Below the pieces are notes generated by a model. The model was not told where the DNA came from and searched no databases. It was given only the letters and a program-made list of their open reading frames with translations. Positions 36,552 through 45,033 of a stretch of DNA of 64,000 bases are shown in pieces; position 1 is the stretch's first letter, and every line of letters starts with the position of its first letter. The DNA is from Spartobacteria bacterium (GTDB taxonomy: Bacteria; Verrucomicrobiota; Verrucomicrobiia; Chthoniobacterales; UBA10450). Location: NCBI GenBank assembly GCA_003169695.1, contig PNAS01000021.1, positions 49,130 to 113,129 of the forward strand. The letters are read 5' to 3'. Position numbers and translations under genes: made by a program.

Positions 36552-36590
36552 TGACAGAACTGACGGGATCCAGTTGTGTCAGTTCTGTCG
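36552..36590 (+). repeat. Inverted repeat, 13-bp arms
   Basis: TGACAGAACTGAC at 36552-36564 pairs with GTCAGTTCTGTCG at 36578-36590 (12 of 13), 13-base loop. It stands alone in a 700-bp gap beside the integrase remnant and could be an old element end, an operator or a transcription stop. Confidence 0.4.
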
Positions 36591-36929
36591 GTTCCAGCCC
36601 GCGGACATCGGTGCGACGAGTTCGAGGACATGCGGCTAGGCAGGAAACCCTAGGCCGGCCCAAAAAGGCTACAGCCCACTGCCGCGGTCATAGACTTCAA
36701 CCAGGCCGATACCACAATTAGTACTATGACGGTCGCGAACCGCATCAGCGCGCGCTTCCGATCTCTGCCCCCTCTAACTCCGGATTGCTACGCTTATGCC
36801 GCTGCACCGTGCGGACCGTCACCCGCGCTGCCCTCGCCGTCGCGGCCGTCATTTGGCCTCAGTTGTCGGCCACGGCCATGCCCCTCAACTATGCCACACG
36901 TCGGCCTCGTCGACGAGAATTCGGCAATT

Positions 36930-37250
36930 TCGCGGCAACCAATCTAATTGAGTTCACCGCTCCCCGCAGAACATCACGATCCGCGGTGACGTAATTTGCG
37001 TGCGTTGCGTCGTCCGCATGTCCTGTGATCGCACGCGCAACCTCTGCTCGTACACCGTTGGCTGCCAATTCGGTTGCAGCAAATGACGAAGTGACTGAAA
37101 TGACTTGCGGCTCATCGCTCTGCCGCGCCCTAAGCGTTCGCCGACTGTTCCATTTCCAATCCTAGCGCGCTTCATAAGCGCCTTGAGCGCCATACTCAAC
37201 CCTACTTCCCGGCAACCGATTTGCCAAACAGGTCGAGAAACGATGGGGGA
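36930..37250 (-). pseudogene. Tyrosine recombinase/integrase C-terminal remnant
   Basis: On the minus strand the pieces, in order, are FGKSVAGK (about 37225), GLSMALKALMKRARIG, SFQSLRH (37100), then in another frame AATELAANGVRAEVARAITG-HADDATHANYVTAD. This is the catalytic end of phage-type integrases: the HxxR box (here QSLRH), the GHA box and the Tyr of HANY. Two frameshifts and loss of the N-terminal part make it dead. It abuts the stop of the beta-trefoil gene at 37252 and is the only integrase trace in the island. Confidence 0.8.
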
Positions 37251-37251
37251 T

Positions 37252-38007
37252 TTAGGTAGCTACGCTGGCGAATTTTCCTCGGTAGTCTTCGAGACCGATT
37301 ACTCCGTTTCCCTCAAAATGCATTTTGAATATTTCGTTTCGACCGATTGCGTTGCGCACAGCCGTCATCCGGTTATCGTCGTCAGCATTCGAAGATACGT
37401 AGCCGTTGTTATTTCTCTCGTGCAACCTTGGCGCGAGCAAACTAACTTGGCCAACTCCCTGTTGGGTTAAGGTGAACTCTTCGTCTACATCCCATTTATC
37501 ACGAGCCGCATACACGTTCTGATCGTTTAGACTAACAGTGAGAAATTTTCCTGATCTCAAGCTCAGGATTCCATATTTCTCGTTGTGGTTCAGGATAAAA
37601 AAGAATCGCTCATCACCTTGGATGCTTTCGCCCCTGAAATGAACGTCTTGCCCGGGACCGCTGCCCGGCAAGGGGATGATTTTCTTCAAAAATTCCACTA
37701 TGACCACGCCCGGAGTTACAGAGGCGATTATGCTTTCGATCTCCTGAAGTGTATGAACCAGCCCCCCCCAAATTCCCTTACCTGCTGGCAGTATAATGAT
37801 CTGCGTTGAGCCCACAGTGCCTGAGATCTCAACGCCGTTGTTTCCACCGATTAGATCCATCGCTGTGATCTCCGCGGCTACGAGATCGATTGCCGGTGCG
37901 ATCGGAGGCCAAACACCAGAGGCAATCGCACCAATATTTGTTACTTGTTGACATTCGTCATGACTTAACGTCAAAACAAAATTTTTCCCATCCTGCCGAA
38001 TATTCAT
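37252..38007 (-). CDS. Fascin-like beta-trefoil protein with hydrophobic N-terminal region
   Basis: 251 residues from ATG 38007; a longer start at 38043 is possible. Residues about 45-130 are hydrophobic and Gly/Ile-rich (NIGAIASGVWPPIAPAIDLV, IIASVTPGVVIVEFLKKIIP). The C-terminal 120 residues form a fascin-type beta-trefoil: YGILSLRSGKFLTVSLND, NVYAARDKWDVDEEFTL, NNGYVSSNADDDN, GRNEIFKMH. Such trefoils bind actin or glycans; with a membrane-active segment in front, a toxin-like or lectin-like role is possible. No signal peptide. Its neighbours are an integrase remnant and membrane proteins. Confidence 0.7.
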   Translation of the reverse strand: MNIRQDGKNFVLTLSHDECQQVTNIGAIASGVWPPIAPAIDLVAAEITAMDLIGGNNGVEISGTVGSTQIIILPAGKGIWGGLVHTLQEIESIIASVTPGVVIVEFLKKIIPLPGSGPGQDVHFRGESIQGDERFFFILNHNEKYGILSLRSGKFLTVSLNDQNVYAARDKWDVDEEFTLTQQGVGQVSLLAPRLHERNNNGYVSSNADDDNRMTAVRNAIGRNEIFKMHFEGNGVIGLEDYRGKFASVAT

Positions 38008-38271
38008 GCTGTGTGAATTACAACTCAGGTCGGACGATTGCAATCACAATCCTGCGGCTCGTAATCCAAGGCGGACTTGCTTGGCGAGATCAAGAAAACG
38101 GGTCTGCGCACGTCGATTGTCGATCTGGCGACAATGGCGCTCTATAACGCGTTTCGCTATAAATACAGCGACTTGAGCGGATGATCGTGCCTTCACGTGT
38201 GCCTTTATATGTCGTGCGGAGTGGCCCTCCGTTTGGCATTGGCTCAGAGTTTCTGATTTCACGTCGCCTGA

Positions 38272-38751
38272 TTAGGCCTTCATGACTCCTCGTGGCGCTC
38301 CCTGACTATATATTTTGGTTCGTTGAAGAAGCCTAGCGCCAAGCGTTGCGCAGAACTTATTGTAGGCGACGGATGATTCCGAATGAGATGTAATCACAGC
38401 CACGACAGTCTGCCATGCTTCCTCTTGTTCAATTGGAGTCAGGTTGCTAATAGCTCCGGACAGCGAAAGATATAGATCGTCTGCCATTTGGTTAGCGAGA
38501 TGCGATTGCCACGGGTTCTCTCCAAGCAGACCACCCAGATTCCAAATGGTGAAGCCGCAGACGATCAAAATGAGCAAAACGACAATAACGATAATCGCCC
38601 AAACAAGTGTCGGTCTCTGGACGGAAAACTGCCAAGCCATGCCGCCCAGAAGTGCTTCCACAACTAGCATGGTCAACACAAAAAATCCCAGAGGCGTCGT
38701 GACGGCCTTGATGAGTCCGATCCGATCTGTGGGATTCGCGCCGTCGCTCAT
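38272..38751 (-). CDS. Two-helix membrane protein coupled to the EVE protein
   Basis: 159 residues. Two strong membrane helices lie at about 20-42 (GFFVLTMLVVEALLGGMAW) and 48-70 (LVWAIIVIVVLLILIVCGFT). A soluble C-terminal domain of about 85 residues follows (LANQMADDLYLSLSGAISNL, TPIEQEEAWQTVVAVI). The start codon overlaps the EVE stop by four bases (38748-38751), so the two are co-translated. A 2-TM protein with a small cytosolic domain fits membrane effectors of defence systems, but no specific family is recognised. Confidence 0.7.
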   Translation of the reverse strand: MSDGANPTDRIGLIKAVTTPLGFFVLTMLVVEALLGGMAWQFSVQRPTLVWAIIVIVVLLILIVCGFTIWNLGGLLGENPWQSHLANQMADDLYLSLSGAISNLTPIEQEEAWQTVVAVITSHSESSVAYNKFCATLGARLLQRTKIYSQGAPRGVMKA

Positions 38752-39173
38752 GACTTATGCTGGGGTGCTGGGTTGCCGTGTTCCGAGATGAGCGCCGTTA
38801 GTGCGCTCAATTCGGTATCCGAAAGGAGAAAATTTGTACTTTGAGGGGCTCTCAAGATGAGCATATTTTCAAGAGTGGGTTGGCTTCGTATCTGTGACGC
38901 CAACAAGGGACGGTCGAACTTGTACTCGCAGACAACATCAACGCCGTGGGACTCCCAAGCAGGTTTAAAATAAGCCGTCGAAGTCAGCTTTCCCCAGCCA
39001 TACAGGCCACGAATTTGAGGATCGCCAGCCATCCAGAAAAATACTAAATCGCCGGGTTTCATAAGACTCCGATAGCGCGTCGCATACCAGGTGTCCTTAT
39101 GCCGAGGTTTCAGTTCACGTCGCAGGTCAAACCGGTCTGGAACACATTGGAAGATAAAAGCACTCATTGGCAT
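38748..39173 (-). CDS. EVE-domain protein
   Basis: 141 residues. The EVE/PUA-like fold is plain: FIFQCVPDRFDLRREL, DTWYATRYRSLMKPGDLVFF, WMAGDPQIRGLYGWGKLTS and ILRAPQSTNFLLSDTELSAL. EVE domains read modified bases (for example methylated or hydroxymethylated cytosine) and are often attached to restriction or other conflict genes. Here it is a stand-alone reader followed by a coupled two-TM protein, suggesting a sensor-effector pair. No nuclease gene is adjacent. Confidence 0.85.
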   Translation of the reverse strand: MPMSAFIFQCVPDRFDLRRELKPRHKDTWYATRYRSLMKPGDLVFFWMAGDPQIRGLYGWGKLTSTAYFKPAWESHGVDVVCEYKFDRPLLASQIRSQPTLENMLILRAPQSTNFLLSDTELSALTALISEHGNPAPQHKS

Positions 39174-39553
39174 TAATGTAAGCAGGGTTTCGGGAAAGTC
39201 CTCATAAGAGCAACATCAGGCTGCATCGCAAAGTCGAATAGATTCGTCATGAGCCAAGCTTGGCAGCGATGAACAGCGCGAGGAAAGCCAGCGAGAAAGC
39301 CGGGAATTTTTTTCATTGTCGCGAAAGAAGCCCCTTTTTATACGAAAGGCGGCTGAGAAGAAAGTGAAATACTTGGGTCTAGGAGGAGGCGATGACATGA
39401 CCGACCCTCAGTGCACTGTTTTCGACTGCCCCCACTGCCGGTCCCGCAGAGCGCATTCGTGGACGGAACTATGCCTTAACCGGGAACGCCTCGCGGTAGA
39501 GGCAATGCGGCGCATCTGCCCCAACGTTCCTTCTGGATTCTTAGCCTCTTCGA

Positions 39554-39931
39554 TTGGAGCGAGGGAATTACCATCTCTTTTGGAAGATCCCCACGCCACC
39601 TGGGATTTCGACAACGAGATTTTTTCTCGGGAAGTTATTTGCGTCGGTGGAGTATTGGCCGCGAATTTTTGTTTCCCTGGCTCTCCTATTTGCGGTGAGG
39701 CGCGCGCGGGTCGCGGACCTGCCAAAGATTGTCGAATCGCTGGCGAAGGCCCTCGAAGCGAGCTCAATCCTTGGATGGGCGGTAGCGGCATGCGTGCTGC
39801 TGTTCTCTCTGATCACGATTGCTTTTCTCCTCTGGTGGTATCACCGGGAATTTGACAGAGTGGCAGGGCAGAGGGACAAATTACAGGAGGAGCTGATGCA
39901 GCAGAAGGTTCAGCGATCGACGTTGCCCTAA
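39554..39931 (+). CDS. Small membrane protein
   Basis: About 125 residues; the start is unclear (TTG at 39554, no ATG in frame). Residues 45-125 look genuine: IFVSLALLFAVRRARVAD, LPKIVESLAKALEASSILGW, AVAACVLLFSLITIAFLLWW (a strong membrane helix), then a charged coiled tail REFDRVAGQRDKLQEELMQQ. A competing frame (39316-39855) overlaps the first half and may contain its true upstream part after a frameshift. The next gene begins at the following base. Confidence 0.6.
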   Translation: MERGNYHLFWKIPTPPGISTTRFFLGKLFASVEYWPRIFVSLALLFAVRRARVADLPKIVESLAKALEASSILGWAVAACVLLFSLITIAFLLWWYHREFDRVAGQRDKLQEELMQQKVQRSTLP

Positions 39932-40486
39932 ATGAACAACCTCTTTCCGGCACTACTCGCATTCGCGTGTTTTGCGTTGCTCTACCATTTTGGGATCCGG
40001 CGCGTATTGCTCGACTGCGTACGCTTTAAGATTTTCGCACTGCGCGACGAGCTGCGAAGCAAGGCGATTCACCACGAAGTTAAAGGGGAGAGTTTTCAGT
40101 TTTGCCACTTGGAGCGGGCGCTCTGCAACCTTGTCGTGCTGGCGCCGCATCTCAATTTGTATCGGTTCGGTCAGTTCGTAATCTGGCGCCGTGAATTTAA
40201 AGAGCCTTCGCGAGAAAGACGTTTCAAAGAGGTGGCAACGCCAGAGCTGCGGAACCTCGAACAAAAGGCCGTGAAGGCACTGTTTTGGGTTTTGCTAATC
40301 AACTCTCCGACTGGTGCGTTCGTCCTTTTGTGGGCAATCGCGATCGCTGCGCTCACCGCGGCGATTAATACGAAGATAAAAGCGTGGATCAAGATGGTTC
40401 GCGTTCACCTTGAAAATAAGGGTCGCGAATTTCTGGAACAAGATCTCGGCGCGCTCGAACCAAGCTTGGTCGGCGCTCATGCTTAG
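39932..40486 (+). CDS. Membrane protein, unknown function
   Basis: 184 residues. An N-terminal helix (LFPALLAFACFALLYHFGI) and one or two C-terminal helices (ALFWVLLINSPTGAFVLLW, AIAIAALTAAINT) flank a basic cytosolic stretch (ALRDELRSKAIHHEVKGESF). Family unknown. It starts right after the stop of the previous small membrane protein and its end overlaps the next gene by 8 bp, so these genes form one transcript. Confidence 0.65.
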   Translation: MNNLFPALLAFACFALLYHFGIRRVLLDCVRFKIFALRDELRSKAIHHEVKGESFQFCHLERALCNLVVLAPHLNLYRFGQFVIWRREFKEPSRERRFKEVATPELRNLEQKAVKALFWVLLINSPTGAFVLLWAIAIAALTAAINTKIKAWIKMVRVHLENKGREFLEQDLGALEPSLVGAHA

Positions 40487-40876
40487 CCAGCCCTGGCGCA
40501 TATTAAGTCGAGGAATGCACACATTCGAGCTGCGACCTGTAGAGAATGGCTTTGAGCTCCGCGGAGGGCAGCTGCCAGAGCCGCTGGTCTTTCGCGACGT
40601 TGAACCGCGTCCGGCAGTCGGCCTGGCGCTAGCGCCGGACTGGACCGTCTTGCGCTGCTACAGCGTTGTGGCGCTGGGGAGCTAACAGCGCGCGAGTTGC
40701 GCGAGACAGCAGACGCAATCCGGCAATTTGGACGACACGATCCGCTCGACACCAAAATCGGCATCGCAGCATTCGATCTTTTGCAACAGGCTTCTTCAGC
40801 CGGGCACGCCTTTGGTTCGGCGACAGAAACGTACCAGTGGATCGTATCCATTGCCGTCTCTAGAAAAGCGAGTTGA
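40479..40876 (+). pseudogene. Unknown gene split by a single-base frameshift
   Basis: From ATG 40479 the frame gives HTFELRPVENGFELRGGQLP and RPAVGLALAPDWTVLRCYSV before a stop at 40685. Moving one frame near 40678 gives ELTARELRETADAIRQFGRH, then DPLDTKIGIAAFDLLQQASS and a stop at 40876. Both halves look coding and adjoin exactly, so one base was lost in a GGGG run. The start overlaps the membrane gene before it by 8 bp; the next gene starts 3 bp after the end. Confidence 0.55.
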
Positions 40877-40879
40877 TCT

Positions 40880-41287
40880 ATGAACCTGCTGAGGACTTTT
40901 ATCGCCGCAATTGGTCTCGGCGCATTTCCTACCACGATGCTCGTCGCGTCGATCAGACGCCGCGAACTCTGGTCACTGTTCCTCGGCGTCGGTATCATAG
41001 CTTGTGTCATCGTGTCGTTTTGGAACGATGATCTAGGCTTCTGGATTTACGCGGTCACTCTTGCGATTTCTCTCGCATACTATTTTCTCCGTCGAGCAGT
41101 ACCGCAGTCGGACTCCATGTTCATGCGCACCATTATCCGCGAGCGATTCCACTACATCGTTATCAGCATAGCTATTATCGCTGCAGCACTGATTTACGCA
41201 TCTCTGAACCGATATTACTTCGTACAGGATTCCGCGACGCAACGGACGCGCGTTTATGATCGATTTACCGGCCGTCCAGTCCCTTGA
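40880..41287 (+). CDS. Four-helix small membrane protein
   Basis: 135 residues with about four membrane helices: TFIAAIGLGAFPTTMLVASI, LWSLFLGVGIIACVIVSFW, LGFWIYAVTLAISLAYYFL and YIVISIAIIAAALIYASLN. Ends with a short basic tail. No family recognised. It closes the 39.5-41.3 kb plus-strand set of membrane genes. Confidence 0.6.
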   Translation: MNLLRTFIAAIGLGAFPTTMLVASIRRRELWSLFLGVGIIACVIVSFWNDDLGFWIYAVTLAISLAYYFLRRAVPQSDSMFMRTIIRERFHYIVISIAIIAAALIYASLNRYYFVQDSATQRTRVYDRFTGRPVP

Positions 41288-41532
41288 TGCAAATCATCTA
41301 ACCAGGCCATGCCGCTGCGGCATCGCCGAGCCTCGCGAGCGCCGCGTGAGAGACGCCTTCCAGCGAATCTGTCACCCCGCGATTGCTTCTTTGCGCGCAT
41401 CGACATTTTAAGAAGCCCCGCCAGGAACGCGAGACGCTCGGGATTCATTAACTGCTCCCAGTACAGGCGATCTTGGAGAGCCCGCTCTTTAGGGGAGAGA
41501 TGGAGATATTGATCCAATGAGGGGGAAGTCAC
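41254..41532 (-). CDS. Possible small basic protein, convergent
   Basis: 92 residues. The first half reads plausibly (SLDQYLHLSPKERALQDRLY, WEQLMNPERLAFLAGLLKMS) and the second half is Arg-rich. It converges with and overlaps the end of the four-helix protein gene. No family recognised; coding status uncertain. Confidence 0.4.
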   Translation of the reverse strand: MTSPSLDQYLHLSPKERALQDRLYWEQLMNPERLAFLAGLLKMSMRAKKQSRGDRFAGRRLSRGAREARRCRSGMAWLDDLHQGTGRPVNRS

Positions 41533-41780
41533 GTCGGGGGAAACGGGTCCGAAAATTAGCGACGAGCCAAAGGCCCAGCGCTAATCCTTCGAGTCTTTGG
41601 TTGAGGATTTCTGAGGGTTCACGCTGAGAGTGTGACACGCCGTTTGCTTGCGTGGAAGCAAAAAAGCGGGCCGATATAGTGGGAAAACTCCTATACCCCT
41701 CTATCCGATCGATTTTGAACAGTTGCGGCTTTGTCGGCGAATATGCTGGATATCCGTCGAAATTGTCGGCATAATCATAT

Positions 41781-41787
41781 GTTAGGC
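41781..41787 (+). other. Cassette boundary box GTTAGGC
   Basis: GTTAGGC stands 14 bp before the ATG at 41802, the same distance class as the box at 42365-42371 before ATG 42388. It fits the R' end of an attC or attI site, but the left partner is not recognisable. Confidence 0.45.
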
Positions 41788-41801
41788 CTCTTCACTCCAC
41801 T

Positions 41802-42314
41802 ATGATCGACACGTCCACAATTACTCCAGCCCAAGCAACACTGATTGCGGCTTTGATTGCGCTGTCCGGAAGCCTGCTCGGCTACGTGATCGGAATGATT
41901 ACTACCAAGCTCAATTACCGGCAGAAGCAAGATGAGCTATTTTTCAAGTCTCTCGACTTCCTCCGCGGTGGCTCTCAGAGCCGGAACTTGGGAATTTCCG
42001 CAATACAGCTCTATTGGGAGGCGCACCGCCATCGCACACTCTGCGTTTCACTACTGGTTGGGTCCGCTATTTTCCTCCTTCTGGCTTCACAGCAGGGCGC
42101 CGCCGCCCATGAGATCAACAACCTCAAACGCATTATGGAGATGCTCCTCGAAAACAAGAAACTCCGCCCCGAACAAAAACCGTATTATGAGGCGCTTCGC
42201 GACGCCCTAATCGCCAAACAAGCTCCAGGACATTCCGGTGGTTTGACTCTAAGTGTACCAAATCAGCTTAATCCGTGGCTCACAAAATGCCACGCTATCA
42301 TCGCCAAACTGTGA
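41802..42314 (+). CDS. Cassette-borne membrane protein 1
   Basis: 170 residues. The N-terminal helix (ATLIAALIALSGSLLGYVIG) is followed by a basic coiled stretch (TTKLNYRQKQDELFFKSLDF), a short SQSRNLGISAIQLYW motif, a second helix (LCVSLLVGSAIFLLLAS) and a soluble helical tail. Proteins of this outline are frequent, poorly understood neighbours in defence and integron loci. It begins 14 bp after a GTTAGGC box and is followed directly by an attC-like element, so it is a probable integron gene cassette. Confidence 0.7.
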   Translation: MIDTSTITPAQATLIAALIALSGSLLGYVIGMITTKLNYRQKQDELFFKSLDFLRGGSQSRNLGISAIQLYWEAHRHRTLCVSLLVGSAIFLLLASQQGAAAHEINNLKRIMEMLLENKKLRPEQKPYYEALRDALIAKQAPGHSGGLTLSVPNQLNPWLTKCHAIIAKL

Positions 42315-42324
42315 TTCGATCAAT

Positions 42325-42371
42325 CCACGCTCGCTCTAACCCAGCAGTGACTGAGCTCTCTTTCGTTAGGC
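42325..42371 (+). repeat. attC-like site between two small cassettes
   Basis: CACGCTCGCTCTAACCCAGC, AGTGACTGAGCTCTCTTTCG and the end box GTTAGGC (42365-42371) parallel the 42960-43030 element in order and spacing. It separates two same-strand genes, as an attC should. The left box is degenerate. Confidence 0.6.
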
Positions 42372-42387
42372 GTAAGCATTAACAGCA

Positions 42388-42924
42388 ATGAGTGACGAGA
42401 CAAAAATAGAGGCATCAGCGATTCCCGAGATTTACTACGATTTGATTGCCCGCGTTGTTCCGGGGGCGTTGATCCTCGTAGCTTACGGATTGAACGATAT
42501 CGGTAAAGGTTTTACTGCGGGTATGCTCACTATAGGCCTGCTCTTTTCGTATATACTGGGCTTGGTATTGAGCTTGGGGGCAGCGCTACTCTGGGAGTAC
42601 ACATACTCGAAGTGGCGTAGCAAGTTTTGGAAGAATGCCAAAGAGCGCACGACGGACGGCGATCTCTGGTTGTGGATTCGCCGTCTCCGGTTAGTCGATC
42701 GGAACCTTTACACCAAAATGATGGCAGAGAAGACACTATTCTGCAGCTTGAGTGTTGGAAGTCTCTGCATGTGCTTTGCTCCGCCGTCTCAGCTTGTGGT
42801 GCACGTTGGACGGGTGTATTCTGCTGGGCTTTTGGCAAGTTCGTCTGTCATTTGTTCTATGTGTATGTTCCGTGTAAACACATTCCTGTCATGGAACATG
42901 CGCGAATTTAAGAGCGCAGCATGA
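42388..42924 (+). CDS. Cassette-borne membrane protein 2
   Basis: 178 residues. IPEIYYDLIARVVPGALILV opens a membrane region (helices near 25-45, 50-70, 115-135 and 140-160), with a basic loop between (YTYSKWRSKFWKNAKERTTD). The IYYDLIAR-PG start is shared with many small membrane proteins annotated as hypothetical. It begins 16 bp after GTTAGGC and ends within or just before the next attC-like element, a typical cassette layout. Confidence 0.7.
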   Translation: MSDETKIEASAIPEIYYDLIARVVPGALILVAYGLNDIGKGFTAGMLTIGLLFSYILGLVLSLGAALLWEYTYSKWRSKFWKNAKERTTDGDLWLWIRRLRLVDRNLYTKMMAEKTLFCSLSVGSLCMCFAPPSQLVVHVGRVYSAGLLASSSVICSMCMFRVNTFLSWNMREFKSAA

Positions 42925-43030
42925 AGCGAAGCAGACCCGCTGAATGATCGCGTTTTCCAATGATTAAAACACTTCCACTTCGATTGTCGCTCGCTCTCAC
43001 CAGCGGTCGCTGATCTTATTCTCGTTAGGC
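42905..43030 (+). repeat. attC-like site
   Basis: The right half is a clear copy of the family (CCACTTCGATTGTCGCTCGC, CAGCGGTCGCTGATCTTATT) and ends with GTTAGGC at 43024-43030. Taking ATTTAAG at 42905 as a decayed RYYYAAC gives 126 bp, the same size as the minus-strand elements at 60-64 kb; that left limit is an inference. Confidence 0.65.
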
Positions 43031-43194
43031 ATCCATCAAATCGATCGCGTCTCCTTTGTAGACAAATCGAGACAATGGTTGCGTCTCTGATTGAGGAGGA
43101 TTGTGACGGTTGATACCGGGGTCGGGCTCGACCCTGCAGCGGCCCCGACCTCCTGGTCCTGAACTAACATGCAACCCAGCTCACATACGACGCA

Positions 43195-44221
43195 ATGAGA
43201 CGATTCTTCCATTACCCTTTGCCCCTGCTCTTCTGTGCCGCGCTCGCCGCTTTGGGCTTCGCTCAGGGAACCACGCCGCAGCCGGAACAGCGGAATGTCC
43301 CGGAACCGCAGAAGCTGAACGGGTTTTTCACGTTCAAGCGCAATCGAAACGCGGCGGACTATGCCATCACCACCCCCAATGGTATCGACGAATCGAAATA
43401 CATGATGATCGGCGGGATCGAGCAGTGGGTCACTATTCGCGGCGAAGATCGTAGCAATCCGGTCGTGCTGTTCCTGCATGCTGGGCAAAAATGGTCCGTC
43501 GTTGGCGCCGACGATCACGATCGACCGCATGGATCGCGACGGCCTCGAGCTTTCGGAACTGTTGCGGACGATGCTGAAGAAGGACAAGCTCATCCTCGTG
43601 GGCCATTCGTGGGGTTCCCTTCTCGGCGTCCTCATGGCGAAAGCCAAGCCCGATCTCTTTTATGCCTTTGTCGGCACCGGTCAGGTCGCCGCTGACCCAA
43701 AGATGAATTACACAGTCGCTTACGATGCGGTGCTCAAGGCGGCGGAGTCCCGCGACGACCAGCGCGCCATCCGTGAGCTCAAGGACGTGGGCCGCCCGCC
43801 CTGGGCGGACGGGCGTGGTTATGCGGTTCAACGCAAGTGGGCCAACACGTTCGAACACGCGGATGTCTTTCTTCCGTCGACCCTGGCCTTTGCGCTCAGC
43901 GCGCCGGGCTACTCGCTGCGCGACGTGAACGACTGGCTCGACGGACAGAGCTTCAGCGCGGAGCAGTTGGTTCCTCAGGAGAACGCGATTGACTCGAAGA
44001 CGCTCGGCGGCGAGTTCCACTTACCCGTCTTCGTGATCCAAGGCGCCGAGGACTTCACCACTCCGACCAGCCTCGCGCGCAGTTTCGTGCAATCGATCCA
44101 CGCCCCGCGCAAAGCCTTCGTCGCTATCGAGGGCGGAGGCCACTTCGCAGTCTTCACCAAGCCGGATGCGTTTCTGACCGCCCTTGTCAGGCTCGTGCAT
44201 CCTTTGACCGAGCGGCCCTGA
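43195..44221 (+). pseudogene. Alpha/beta hydrolase with internal deletion and frame change
   Basis: The first frame (from ATG 43195) has a signal peptide (FFHYPLPLLFCAALAALGFA) and ends its homology at NPVVLFLHA near 43480. The second frame continues with LGKNGPSLAPTITIDRMDRD, LILVGHSWGSLLG (nucleophile Ser), PVFVIQGAEDFTTP (acid) and GGHFAVF (His), to 44221. The HGGPG oxyanion loop and about 30 following residues are missing at the join, so a deletion caused the shift. The family is proline-iminopeptidase/hydrolase-like. Confidence 0.8.
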
Positions 44222-44356
44222 TTGTGCGATAAGCTGGGAGCCCCAGTGACATTTGAAGTGCATTTCACAGACTCGGAGGAAATTTGTTGTTCGCCGGTTC
44301 CCGACGCTATTGGCTTAAGCCAATCTCCTTTTTCAGCCTGGCCGCTACCTCTCCTC

Positions 44357-44515
44357 AGCATCTCATCATCGTCCTGGTCCGTCAGGCTCGCGCGCACCCA
44401 GATTCTCTTTGAAGGACCTTCACCGGACTGCATGTCTGGCGCGTCTACGTCCCTTGCGCGAGAGGCGCTCCTTTCGTGCAAGGCACAGTGTACTAGGGTT
44501 TGTGCTAGACGAACT
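44357..44515 (+). repeat. Third copy of the island-border sequence
   Basis: CATCGTCCTGGTCCGT, ATTCTCTTTGAAGGACC and TTCACCGGACTGCATGTCTG (44360-44440) match the upstream part of both border repeats. Then CAGTGTACTAGGGTTTGTGC at about 44489 matches the left island end (7727-7752) in the opposite orientation. No tRNA sequence follows. Confidence 0.65.
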
Positions 44516-45033
44516 TAACAGATTGCCCCGTGAAGTCTGCGGGCGTGGCCCGGCGCACCGCACTCCGAACCCCGAAATGTCACACGGCGGCGAAACGAGA
44601 CATGTCCCCGCGCCGGGAAATGTGAATCGGCCCGCGACGAGCTTGGGTTACGCACAAAGAGCACACACAACCTCGTTCCTCTCTTGAGCGTCATGGATCA
44701 CTTGGAGCTCCTGGCTTAGAAGCCGCCGGAAAGGGGATGGAAGCCGGTCAAACGCTCCGTCCTAGGAACGCTATGCCGACGTAGAGCAGCTGATTCGTAA
44801 TCGGTATTCGATGATTTTGCTCAAATGAGCGCACTTCACCTCATCGTAGCTAAACCAAGCGGCTGAAGTGTTTCTGTAAGGGTCGAGCACGTAAAGTGTT
44901 TGCTCAAATTTGCCCAAAAAAGGGCTTCGGGTATACAAAAGGGGGATACAATGCCCATCCCGGCACAAGCAAAGATTCCTCGGCCAGCAAGACCGTCTTC
45001 CAGCGTTTTTAAATCGCGCCACAACAACCCGTA
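44516..45033 (+). other. Intergenic stretch, nothing recognised
   Basis: No convincing coding frame on either strand between the border-like repeat and the DUF4112 gene. Confidence 0.4.
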
